This document shows positions 44,993 to 56,062 of a stretch of 64,000 nucleotides of DNA, in pieces. Source of the stretch: Saccharum officinarum (lineage: Eukaryota > Streptophyta > Magnoliopsida > Poales > Poaceae); assembly GCA_020631735.1 (NCBI GenBank), contig CM036170.1:63875737-63939736 (forward strand), given 5' to 3'. Position 1 is the stretch's first letter; each line of letters begins with the position of its first letter. The notes under the pieces are model-generated. The model was not told where the DNA came from, made no database searches, and was given only the letters and a program-made list of their open reading frames with translations. The position numbers and the translations under genes are program-made.

Positions 44993-46976
44993 GAGGAGGA
45001 TGGGGAGAGCTACTTGGAGGGTGAGTACATTTTGTTCTGTCATTATTTTCTAATAATGAATATTATTTGTTCATGAGTTTTAAAATTTTTACTTTGATAT
45101 TCTTATTTTTATGAAGAAGAATTTCCTAATATTTAGTTTTCAAAATAAAAAGGAATTCTATCATTGACATTTCAAAATAAAAAGGGATTGACATTTCTGA
45201 AAACGAAAGCTATCTGCACATGGGGCATTCAGGGTAGTACAAGAAAGCTGTTCTGTACCTTAGGAGCTCGTGCTCCTCCATATCACCAGAGTTCAGAGTG
45301 TTCTTGAGATAACCAATGAAGTTTCCATGGCCAATGTGATATGCAACAAGCCTTCAATTGTTCTTCGTCGTCACCAACAGAGAGAAATTTAGACTTTTCT
45401 AGAAAAAGATTCGACATACTTTGTTTTGGGAGAATTTATATGCCAGGAAAGAAACATACTAAGATTAGTTAGTTACCTGTAAATGAGCCATGTCCATTTC
45501 TGAATCAGCAGAACCACCGAGCCTGACAGCAACTCAGCTCATCGGCTCTTCATCATGACAACGAATCAAGAAGCAGCAACAGCAGCACAAGGCGAGAGCG
45601 CGAACCAAGACCAAACCACCTCCTGAACACCCTTCCACCGGTTTCACAGGGGCAAAAGCAAGGGAGGAGAAGAGAGGAGCTGTGCCTGCAAATTCCAGAA
45701 ACATTTGAGCAAAATCATTGTAAAAAACGCATTAAAAAACAGCAGCATATACGTTTGCATTCCTAACCCGGTAAAATATTTCCACTTTTGTACGTCCATT
45801 GGTGATTATTTATTTGGGTTGTTTGGGAAGACCGAAGAGGCTTGTGTGGTGCCTCTTCTGCAATACTATGAATCTGATATGTCCATTGGCAGTAGAATGC
45901 TGCTTCCTTAGCTCTGGATTGTTTGGATCAAGACAAATGGCAAATTCAGCATCTATACATACAATTGGAGTACAATACAGGTCAATATTCAGAAAGTGAA
46001 AAAAATAGATTATAGAAAAGACAAAGACAGAAGCGTTATAGCATGGGATATATTTGAAGCCAGGTAATAGTCACTCGTCAGAAGCACTATAGCATGGAAT
46101 ATATTTGAAGCCAAGTAATAGTCACTCGTCCAAATACTTTTGGTAATTGGTTCTGACTTCTGAGATCTAATCTTCTGTTCAAGGCCAACATGCCCAACAA
46201 GCTATGAACCTTCTGAAAATTCACATGATGATTTGGAATGAATAGAAATCCAACTACCTTAACAGATTGGCGATGCACGTGGCTTTCTATTCATACAAAA
46301 CACATACGACTGAAAGATTGTTCCTAGGAAATTAAGTTTTCAGAAAACTGCAATCAGCAAAAGTACCAGTCAGATCTCAATAGGTACAAGCAATAATTGA
46401 AAAGGAAAATGGTTGGGTTTTTTTTTTTTAAAAAAAAAGAGTGTAGTTGTTGCTTCTCATTGTTAGTTGTAAAGAAGCAACGAACACACCAGGCATTGAT
46501 ACTTTTTGCTGAATTGTCATATATAAGTAATGGCAGTGCTGCTTGTGTGTGTTTTTTGGTGATTAACAAGGCCCTGGTATCTCATGAGTAGATAATTAAT
46601 AAAAAGATTGTCCTGGAAGTTTTGCCTGTGCGGCTGAATTTTTGTGACGCCAATTGTTAACTGAACTGTTAACTAAAAAACATAGTACATAAGTTATTTT
46701 CCACCCTGTGTCAATGTCAGTTGTTGCACAACATATTTTTTTATTTTCTTTTAAAAGGTCACCCTTGTAGATTTAAGGGGGTGATAGGACCTAAACTACT
46801 ACTAAAATTACCTTAGTGGTGACCAAATCATGTATAAATTTCTTTCAGAACAAGAAACTTTGCCATTCTCTTTTTTAGAAAAACCTTCCAGATGAAAGAT
46901 ATAGTCAAGGAACAAAAGCAATACATAGTAAGAAAACTAAGAAATTTCAGTTGGTATTGCGTAATGATTATGTATG
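44993..46976. other. No gene recognised
   Basis: AT-rich sequence with poly-T/poly-A (46418-46440) and short frames. A minus-strand patch near 45250-45370 looks exon-like but matches nothing known. Confidence 0.35.
46030..46131. repeat. 51-bp tandem duplication
   Basis: GAAGCRYTATAGCATGGRATATATTTGAAGCC begins at 46030 and 46081, with both units ending in GTAATAGTCACTCGTC. Confidence 0.8.
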
Positions 46977-47063
46977 TGTCGGGTACCTAAAACTAGGGGT
47001 ACCCACAATCAACGATTAAGAAAAATAAAATGCTACCTGCAAACGAGGCGAGCCAAAATAGCG

Positions 47064-47239
47064 GACGGAACGTCTCGACTACATTCCGACTCGTACGAGG
47101 CACGCTCGACGGAACGCCTCGACTACGTTCCGACTCGTACGAGGCACCCTCGACGGGACGCCTCGACCGCGTTCCGACTCGCACGAGGCTCGCTCGACAA
47201 TGCATCTCGACTACCGGGAAATCTCCGACTCGCACGACC
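47064..47239 (+). repeat. 44-bp tandem repeat in the Tat LTR, about four units
   Basis: Units begin GACGGAACGTCTCGACTAC at 47064 and recur at 47108, 47152 and 47196, each containing GTTCCGACTCGTACGAGGC; the fourth is diverged. It lies upstream of the TATA box. Confidence 0.85.
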
Positions 47240-47747
47240 CCCGGTCAGACCGCTCGACCCACCTTGTTCACCAACTCTGAGACAAAAGTCAGAGCATTTA
47301 ATGCAACCACCTACTACTTACTACAATCATGGCTACAACAGTTACCGACGTCGAAGCAGTACTAGTGTTAAATCTTACTTTTTACCGCCCATCTCGGGAT
47401 GAGAGGTGAAAACCTGTCACTGTACGCACCATACCGTGCACTATTTTGCCACCGATCACCCTCGAGGGAGGATACGACAAGGACCGTACCCCACGATCTT
47501 GGGGATTCGGCCTTATCCATCCGTCTTCGACCTGGCCTCGACCCGTCCTCGACCTATCATCGGTCAGCAGGGAGAAAGGGCCGACGTGGCACAGGACTCG
47601 GGGTCTTTTCACCGTCTCGTCCTCTACGTCACCATGGTGTCCAGAGATGGCCGGCCATTCCCGGAACACGTCGCTACAGCAACCTCCACAGGGATCGACG
47701 AAACTTCACCTCAAAAGCACCCCTGGCGTCCCTGCCTCCTCTTACCC

Positions 47748-47754
47748 TATAAAA
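47748..47754 (+). promoter_or_regulatory. TATA box of the Tat LTR
   Basis: TATAAAA in CTTACCCTATAAAAGGGCAGG, about 770 bp into the LTR, a good core promoter match followed by a pyrimidine/purine-balanced leader. Confidence 0.65.
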
Positions 47755-48095
47755 GGGCAGGCAGGGGCTCTACAAGGGACAACAAACAAGAGACAACGAG
47801 AAACCAGTCTCCATCCTACCAAAGAAGATCGACATCTCAAGCAATCTCCTTTGTACTCTCAATTTTCCTTTGAGACCTGGGCTCGGTTCCCTCTCTCACA
47901 GCTTGTAACCCCTACGCAAGCACTTAGGTGCAATGAAATACAATACTCTCCCTCCCCGCTGGACGTAGGGCCTTCCTTTGTCCGAACTAGGATAAACCTC
48001 CGTGTATCCTTTTTGCATCACCATCCAGATTAGGGACACGTAGCATTTGATTCACTCGTTGGCTTAGGACCCCCGCGAGACCAAACGCTGACAGT

Positions 48096-48113
48096 TGGCG
48101 CGTCAGGTAGGGG
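48096..48113 (+). other. Primer binding site of the Tat element
   Basis: TGGCGCGTCAGGTAGGGG follows the LTR end. It resembles the common TGGCGCCAGGTAGGGG leader of this lineage with small changes. The tRNA primer is not assigned with certainty. Confidence 0.6.
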
Positions 48114-48152
48114 ACGCTGCGTGCCAACATCGTTTTTCCGCCATTTTTCTAG

Positions 48153-50600
48153 ATGGCTGACCCCGAACGTCCGCTCCCGTTGGGCATGGTGATCTGGTTT
48201 GGGAGTTTGGAGTTCATGTCGTTTGGCCACGGCTACGACATGGTCCTCCTCCCGTCCAGGCACCCGACCGACGTGGACCATGAACTCTCCCAACCTGGGG
48301 GAGCCTTGCGCCGGTATCGTCGCTCTCGTCAGGCACGTGCCGCCAGGCGACGGCGAGCCCGGCGCAACCACCGTCATCGCCTTGCGGAGGGTGAGGGTAT
48401 TCCCTAATCCGGCGCCTCTCAGCCAGACACCAACATGGATTTCCTCGTTGAGGATCTGTGTAGGATGAGTTTGGCTGAGGGTAAGATGTCAACAGGGAGT
48501 CCTATCGCTCTACCGCTCGGTGCAGTGCCGCCACCAGCCAGTTTGACTACACCGGCACGAGGAACGACGTCTTCGTCAGCATTCCCATATGGACTAGACT
48601 CGGTTGCCCGGGCATATGTTTCTTCTGTAAGCACCAGCATGAGTGCTTACGAGGAATTCCTCGGGCACCATCTACGTTCCACTCTCGACCTTGTAGCATC
48701 CACACCAGCTTCTGAGTACCTGGACTCCACGAAGACCCCAGATACAGAGCCTCGTGCGACTGCTTCTCGACATTACGACCCTAGAGATAGATGACCTCAC
48801 ATGCACCCATCGTACTACTATTTTGGTGCTCCAGACTCCGACTCTGCCGATGACACCTACGACCTGACCTGCGAGTGCTTCAACATCGATGGAGCTAGCG
48901 CGTCAGATTCAGAGGATGAGACAGCCATTGAAGGAAGGAACACGCCACCCCAGGTCGAGCTCCCTACCGAGCGAGATGAGGCTCAATTCCTTGCGGATGA
49001 AGGAATGCAGCTCGAGCAAATCTGCGAGTTGCAGGATAGGCTCGACGAGGAACGGGAAAACCTACGTCTACTTCAGCGAACCCTCGAGCAAGAGCGCGTG
49101 GTGCGTGCACATGGTGGAGGAGCTCGAGAGAGAGCTCGCGACGTCAATCATCGCATCGTCGAGGATCGGGCGGTCGAGCCCCCAGTTTTCGGTTGAGCCA
49201 GCCAGAACATGGTCGCAGCCGCCATGCTCCTTCGTAACATGCCCGAGCCATCGACCCTCGAGGCCCGTCGGGCCTGTGATGAAATCTGAGGACTCCTCGA
49301 GACCGCTGCCATGCAGCAGGCCGAGAGTTCTGCCTCGAGGCGACGCGGGCTTGCCTCAGAGCAGCCTGCAGAGCCCTCCCGACAGGAGAGAGAGGCCTCG
49401 GTTCATCCCGAGCATGCCCAATGGACACAAGGCGGCCTCTGTCCATGAACACATCGTCGACAACCGTGAACCTCGAGATGCCTGTGACAGCATCATCGAG
49501 TGCCGGAGGCGCAAACACTGTGATGGTGCAGCTCGAGGCTACCATGAGCACAGAGGCGGGCGCTACGATAGCTCAGAAGATCGAAGCCCTTCACCCGAGC
49601 CACCGGGTCCTTGGGTCTTTAGCAAAGCCATTTGCGAAACGATACTCCTAGTTCGGTTCCGCCCCCCATGACTCTTACCAAGTATAACAACGAGACCAAA
49701 CCCGAACTTTGGCTCGCTAACTTCCGCTTGGCTTGTCAGTTGGGTGGGGCCACCAACGACCGGGTCCTCATTCGACAACTCCCCCTGTTCCTATCGGACA
49801 CCGCTCGAGCCTGGCTCGAGGACCTTCCACCTTGACAAATCCACAACTGGAACGACCTCGTGAGAGTGTTCGAGGGGAACTTCAAGGGAACCTACATGCG
49901 CCCCGACAACTCGTGGGATCTTCGAAGCTGCAAGCAGAAGCTGGGTGAATCCCTCCGGGATTACATCCAGCGTTTCTCCAAGCACCGCACCAAGCTCCCT
50001 AACATCATTGACTCTGACGTCATCATGGCCTTCCTCTCTGGTACCACCTGCAAAGAGTTGGTCCGAGAATTAGGCCGCAACACTCCCATCACCGCCAACA
50101 GTTTGATGGATATCATCACCAACTTTTCCACCGACGAGGAGGCAGTTGGTGCCATCTTTGGTGGCGATCAGGACAAGGGGAAGCACAAGGAGGAGGATCC
50201 CACGGGCTCCAGCCAGAGCTCAAAGAGGAACAACAGGAAGAAGAAGAAGAAGAACCAGCAGGGCAAGCTCGAGGCCCGGCCGATGACCTTTGTTGCTGCT
50301 GCTGATCGCAAGAAACCTCGAGGGCCCCCCGGCGGGGGCATTTTTGACAAAATACTCAAAGAGCCGTGTCCCTACCACAAAGGGCCCATGAACCACAACC
50401 TCGAGGACTGCCACATGCTCCGAAGATATTTTGAAAGCATAGGCGGCAAGAAAGATGACAAGAAGGATGATCCCAAGGGAGACGACAAGGACGAGGGATT
50501 CCCCGAAATCCATGACTGCTTCATGATATATGGAGGACCCTCGACGCGCCTCTCGACACGCCAGCGCAAGCGGGAACATCGAGAGGTCTTCTCCGTGTAG
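48153..50600 (+). pseudogene. Tat gag pseudogene
   Basis: Open pieces in several frames run from a divergent N-terminal region (48153-49196, with coiled-coil-like LEQICELQDRLDEERENL) to the conserved capsid part: LWLANFRLACQLGG, a TGA at 49833-49835, then WNDLVRVFEGNFKGTY and LRDYIQRFSKHRTKLPN. A basic KKKKK linker and a Cys/His motif CPYHKGPMNHNLEDCHM follow, as in Tat Gag proteins. It ends at a TAG at 50598-50600. Confidence 0.75.
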
Positions 50601-53600
50601 CCCGCAACCCCCTCTTCCTTGACTGGTCTAAGGTGGCCATCACTTTTGACCATGATGACCACCCAGACTATGTCCCCAATCCTAGGGTCTACCCGCTTGT
50701 TGTTGATCCCGTTATCGCCAACACACGCCTCCCCAAGGTGCTCGTGGATGGCAGCAGTAGCCTCAACATCATCTATGCCCAGACCCTCGACCTCCTGGGG
50801 ATCACGAGGACGCGCCTCCAACCCAGCGTCGGGGGCTTCCATGGAGTCGTGCCAGGAAAGCAAGCAGAACCCGTCGAACGGGTCGACCTGCCTGTCTATT
50901 TTGGCACTCCCGTCAACTTTAGAAAGGAAACTCTCACTTTCGAAGTGGTCGGATTCCGTGGAACATATCATGCCATCCTTGGGTGCCCATGCTACGCCCG
51001 GTTCATGGCGGTCCCCAATTACACCTACCTCAAGCTCAAAATGTCGGGCTCCAACGGTGTCATAAATGTCGAGCCCTCATACGAGCACGCCTACGAGTGC
51101 GACATAGAGTGCATCGAGCACGGAGAGGCCGTCTTGGAGTCGGTGACCTTGGCTGCGGACCTCGACGGTTTGGCCGACGAGATCCCTGACCCCAAGCGCC
51201 ACGCCGGCAGCTTCGAGCCCGCAGAAGACGTCAAACTCGTGCCTCTCGACCCCACCGACCCAAAGGGAAAGGCGTTGAGCATCAACGCCACCCTTGATCC
51301 CAAATAGGAAACAGTGCTCGTCGACTTTCTCCACGCAAACATCGACATCTTTGCGTGGAGTCCCTCGGATATACCGGGCATACCTAGAGAAGTCGCCGAG
51401 CACGCCTTGGAGATCCGAGCCGGCTCCAAACCGGTGAAGCAACGCTTGCGCCGCTTCGACGAGGAAAAGCGCAAGGTCATCAGCAAGAAGAGCCACAAGC
51501 TGTTGGAGGCTGGATTCATTAAGGAGGTTCATCATCCCGAGTGGCTAGCTAATCCTATATTAGTTAAGAAAAGGAATGGGAAGTGGAGGATGTGTGTAGA
51601 CTATACTAGTTTAAATAAAGCATGTCCAAAAGTTCCTTTCATTTGCCACGCATTGATCAAATCGTTGATTCAACTGCGGGATGCGAAACTCTGTCATTCT
51701 TAGATGCATATTCCGGTTACCACCAGATCAAAATGAAGGAGTCCGACCAGCTCGTGACTTTGTTCATCACCCCATTCGACATGTATTGCTATGTCACTAT
51801 GCCCTTCGGTGTCCGGAACGTAGGGGCTATGTACCAGTGGTGCATGCAACACGTTTTTGGGGAACACATTGGACCAATCGTCGAGGCTTACGTCGATGAT
51901 ATCGTTGTTAAAACCAAAAAGATTAGTGATCTGATAAAACGACCTCAACGTTGCGTTTAAGTGCCTCCGGACAAAGAACATTAAGCTCAACCCCGAGAAA
52001 TATGTTTTCAACGTTCCTCGAGGCATGCTCCTCAGGTTCATCATTTCCGAATGTGGCATCAAGTCCAACCCAGAAAAAATCACCGCAATAACCAAAATGG
52101 GCCCCATCCGAGATCTAAAGGGCGTGCAGAGGGTCACGGGCTGCCTTGCAGCCCTCAGTCGCTTCATTTCGCGCCTCGACGAAAAACGCTCCCACTGTAT
52201 CGTCTCCTAAAGAAATCATAACACTTCTCGTGGACCCTCGAGGCTGAGGAAGCCCTTTCAAGGCTCAAAGCTATGTTCTCTAACTCGCCGATCCTCGTCC
52301 CTCTGACCCCAGGGGAACCCCTCCAACTTTATGTCACCGCAACGACACAAGTAGTCAGTGCAGTCTTGGTTGTCGAGAGGGTAGAGGAAGGACATACCCT
52401 GCTCATCCAGAGACCGGTCTACTTCATCAGTGAGGTGCTCTCGGAAACCAAGGTTCGCTACCCGCAGATCCAGAAGTTGTTGTACGCCATCGTCTTAACG
52501 CGGCGCAAACTCCGTCACTATTTCGAGGGCCACCTGGTGACTGTGGTCTCTTCTTTCTCTCTGGGAGAGATAGCCTAGAACCGGAAAGCCTCGGGTAGGA
52601 TAGCTAAGTGGGCGGTCGAGCTCATGGGTGAGACCCTCTCTTATGCGTCGCGCAAAGCGATCAAATCACAGGTACTAGCAGATTTCTTTGCGGAGTGGAC
52701 CGACACTCAACTTCTTTCGGTTCACCTCCAGGCCGAACTTTGGACCATGTATTTTGACGGGTCACTGATGAAAACGGGAGCAGGCGCGGGTTTGCTCTTC
52801 ATCTCACCCCTCGGAGTCCACATGTGCTATATCATCCGGCTTTATTTTCCTACCTCCAACAACATCGCCGAATACGAGGCGCTCGTCACGGGCTTGCGAA
52901 TCACCGTCGAACTAGGGGTCTGACACCTCGATGTTCGAGGTGACTCTCAGCTCGTAATCGACCAGGTCATGAAGAGCTCAAGCTGCTGTGATCCCAAGAT
53001 GAAGGCCTACTGTGAGGAGGTGCGACGCCTTGAAGACAAGTTTCACGGCCTCGAGCTCAACCACATCACACGCAGGTATAATGAGGCTGCCGATGAACTC
53101 ACAAAAATCGCTTCCAGTCGAACTACCGTTCCACCGGACGTTTTCACGAAGATCTCCATCAACTGTCCGTCAACATCAGGGCAAACGGAGGGGTCGACGG
53201 GCCGTCGCTCGACCCTCCACCTAAGGTGGAAGCCCCGTCGACCAGGGCTGAAGCCATGCAGGTGGAAGGCTTGACCCCACCAGCCAACCCCGAGCCTGAC
53301 TGGCGTATTCTGTACCTCGACCATCTCACTCGAGGGGACCTCTCCTCGGATAAGATCGAGGCTCGACGGATCGCTCGTCGGGCCAAATCCTTTATGATAT
53401 TTGGTGATAGTAGGGAGCTGTATCGCCGTAGCCCCACTGGCGTCCTCCAACACTGTATCACAAATGAGGAAGGCAGAAACCTGCTCAATGATCTACACTC
53501 GGGGGCTTGTGGTCATCACGCAGCGCCTCGAACCCTCGTTGGAAATACTTTCTGACAAGGTTTCTATTGGCCGACCACGGTCTCCGATGCTGTCAAGCTA

Positions 53601-54510
53601 GTACGCTCCTGCAAAGGCTGCCAGTACTATGCAAGACAAACCCATCTTTCGGCTCATGCCCTGCAAACTATTCCCATTATGTGGTCGTTCGTTGTTTAGG
53701 GGCTCGACTTGGTCGGACCCCTGAAAAGGACAACTGGGGGCTTCACCCACTTGCTCGTCACCGTTGATAAATTTTCTAAGTGGATCGAGGCCCGTCCTAT
53801 CACCAGCATCAGATCCGAGTAAGATGTGCTATTTTTTACCGACATCGTCTACTGCTTTGGGGTTCCTAACTGCATCATCACGGACAACGACATCCAATTC
53901 ACTGGTAAAAAGTTTCTGGATTTCTGCGACAACCACCACATCCGTGTGCTCTGGTCAGCCATAGCTCATCCTAAAACAAATGGCCAAGTAGAACGTGCCA
54001 ACGACATGGTCCTACAAGGCCTAAAACCAAAAATTTTTTATAAGCTAAACAAACATGGCAAAAAATAGGCCGCCGAGCTCCCCTCGGTCCTGTGGAGCCT
54101 AAGAACAACGCTGAGTCGAGCCACGGGGTTCACTCTGTTCTTCTTAGTCTACGGGTTCGAGGCTATGCTCCTAACCGATGTAGAATATGGATCCCCGAGG
54201 CTAAAAGCCTACAACGAGAAAAACAATAACGCCACAAGAGAGGACGCCCTCGACCAGCTCAAGGAAGCCCGCGATGTGGCTCTGTTACACTCTGCCAGGT
54301 ATCAGCAGAGTCTCCGATGCTACCACGACAGACACGTCTGCAGGCGGGACCTCAATGTTGGTGACCTGGTGCTACGGTGAAGCCAGAACGCAAAGGGACG
54401 ACACAAACTTACGCCACCGTGGAAAGGGCCATACATCATCGCGGAAGTGTTGAAGCCCGACACCTACAAACTATCAAACGAGAAATGTGAAATCTTCACC
54501 AACGCCTAGA
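50601..54510 (+). pseudogene. Tat pol pseudogene: PR, RT, RNase H, second RNase H, integrase
   Basis: Protease region with KVLVDGSSSLNIIYA (about 50740); RT with RMCVDYTSLNKACPK, FLDAYSGYHQIKM and AYVDDIVVK (51590-51910); RNase H (52273-52578); an archaeal-type RNase H with MYFDGSLMKTGAGAG, NNIAEYEAL and GDSQLVIDQV (52748-52975); integrase with CKGCQYYAR, TDNDIQFTGKKF and NGQVERAND (53610-54010) and a C-terminal DLVLR..GPYII part. Nonsense codons at 51305, 52576, 52921, 53553, 53697, 53820, 54066, 54378 and 54508, plus frameshifts near 51640, 51950 and 52205, break it. Confidence 0.85.
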
Positions 54511-55249
54511 ACATTGAACAGCTACGTTGCTTTTTTTCTTAAAGCCTCAAGGCTCTGTAAATTATTTCACTATCTCATAAATAAAAAATACAGCGGTGTT
54601 CAAAGCTTTGTTTTCATAACAACCAGGAAGGATCGACCCTGCTCCCTCAGAGTCGACCCTCCCTCGGGGGCTACAAGGGGTAGCCCCCTGCCCCCAAAAA
54701 ACTCGCATTTCTTTTCAAAACACAATTTTTTTGGAGCTTCTTCAAAAAAGAGAACCGTCACATAGGTTAATGAGGCCGCAAGAGCACCCTAAGGCTCAAG
54801 GGTCGTCGAGCCACGAGATCACTTATGCCTCCGAGGCTACGGTACCTCCACTCACCCCTCACGCCAAGGGGCGCAACCGCGCGCTAAGTAGACCTAGTAA
54901 CAGTTCATGACTTTGAAAAAGCTCACATCCCTGTTCACTTCGAATCGAGTTCTTACACAATCTGCAAGGCCGCAAACGCACCATAAAGCTTGAGGGCAGT
55001 CGAGCCGCGAGATCACTTACGCCTCCGAGGCTATGGTACCTCCACTCGCTCCCTTACGCCAAGGGGCGTAACCGCGCGCTAAGTAAATCATGCAAGAACG
55101 AGATTCAAGCGATAAAGGGAAGAGAAAACCCGAACAAAACTTAACGATTAGTGTACATTTACATACAAATGTTTCAAGGCCCCTGAGGCCATCACGACCT
55201 AAGCTACGAATACTAACTTATTACATAGACCTTCATGCCCAGGTTTGGC
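54511..55249 (+). other. Tat element 3' region with ~196-bp repeat
   Basis: Two units starting GAGGCCGCAAGAGCACC (54771) and AAGGCCGCAAACGCACC (54967) share CGAGATCACTTAYGCCTCCGAGGCTAYGGTACC and AACCGCGCGCTAAGTA. No coding frame is evident. It lies between pol and the antisense ORF. Confidence 0.65.
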
Positions 55250-56062
55250 TCACAGGCCCTCATCATCAGCAGGCGGAACCACCTTGACCCCGAAGAGCTT
55301 GTCAAGGCGACTCCCAGGCTCCTCAGTGGCCTCGATCAGGCCCAGGCAAGCGACTTCGTTCTCCTCGTCCGTCCGATCTAGATCCATGATGAAGCCATCA
55401 GCGATGAGGTCCATGTCGTACATGAACCCAGATCGAATGACTGCTAGAGCCCTCTTCACGCCATGATGAAGCCCACCTCATATCCTCTCACGGACGAGGC
55501 GACCCAGTGCCACCATCCGACGAACGAAGGAGTTCCCCGGGGCGTCCTCCTCGGTATCGGCATTGGGCTCGACCCCCAGGCCATCACATACCAAGGTAAT
55601 AGCGCCCTGGAGCAACTAAGTCTGCCCAGCCTCGACCTCAAAGAGGTTCTGGAACGAGTGGTCGTCGCCTGAGCTGTTTGCTGCTGCTTCTCTAACTCTG
55701 AAACATAAGCATCGAGTTAGCAAAAGCCTGGGACCTCGACGCCAAGGCTAGAGCATAACGAGAAGTTTACCCTCATAGTGGGTCTGCCAACCCACGACCT
55801 CGTCACGCAGCTCCCCACACATCTTCTCAGACGCTCGAAGAGCCTCGTCCCTGTCATGGACCGTCGCCCTCAGCACCTCAATTTCTCGGTCGGTGCCTGA
55901 GAGAGCCTCGTCCCTCTCTCGAACCATCCCCTTCAATGTCACAACCTCGTCTCCCAAGGTTCTGACGCAGGCAGACGCCATTCTGACCTGGATGTTGAGG
56001 GCATCGCGCTGACCACCGACTAAGGCGATGTCCTCCTTGAGCTCCTTCACACGCGCCAGCAG
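55250..56062 (-). CDS. Antisense coiled-coil ORF of the Tat element, 5' end cut off
   Basis: On the minus strand, opposite to gag-pol, an open frame from the copia junction through 56050 to about 55771 encodes heptad-rich sequence (VTLKGMVRERDEALSGTD, VLRATVHDRDEALRASE). A plausible intron (55770-55698, GTAAAC..TTTCAG) joins it to further open sequence, and an acidic 69-codon frame occurs at 55250-55459. Antisense ORFs between pol and the 3' LTR are known in Tat elements; their role is unknown. The N-terminus was probably removed by the copia insertion. Confidence 0.5.

Larger units (their letters stand above)
46977..48093 (+). repeat. 5' LTR of the Tat element, 1117 bp
   Basis: It begins TGTCGGGTACC and ends CGCTGACA, so the termini TGTC..GACA are inverted. 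The PBS follows three bases later. It has a 44-bp tandem repeat in U3 and a TATA box. Confidence 0.88.
46977..56062 (+). mobile_element. Tat-lineage Ty3/gypsy retrotransposon, degenerate, cut by a copia insertion
   Basis: Plus-strand order: 5' LTR (46977-48093), PBS, leader, gag, protease, RT, RNase H, a second (archaeal-type) RNase H, integrase, then an antisense coiled-coil ORF. The dual RNase H and the antisense ORF mark the Tat lineage (RIRE2/Retand/Grande group). Many stops and frameshifts show it is dead. It ends abruptly at about 56062 where copia sequence begins; its 3' LTR would lie beyond the window. Confidence 0.88.

Noticed and set aside
47406..48033. Long plus-strand frames in the Tat LTR
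   Set aside because: They span the TATA box and LTR end and show no domain.
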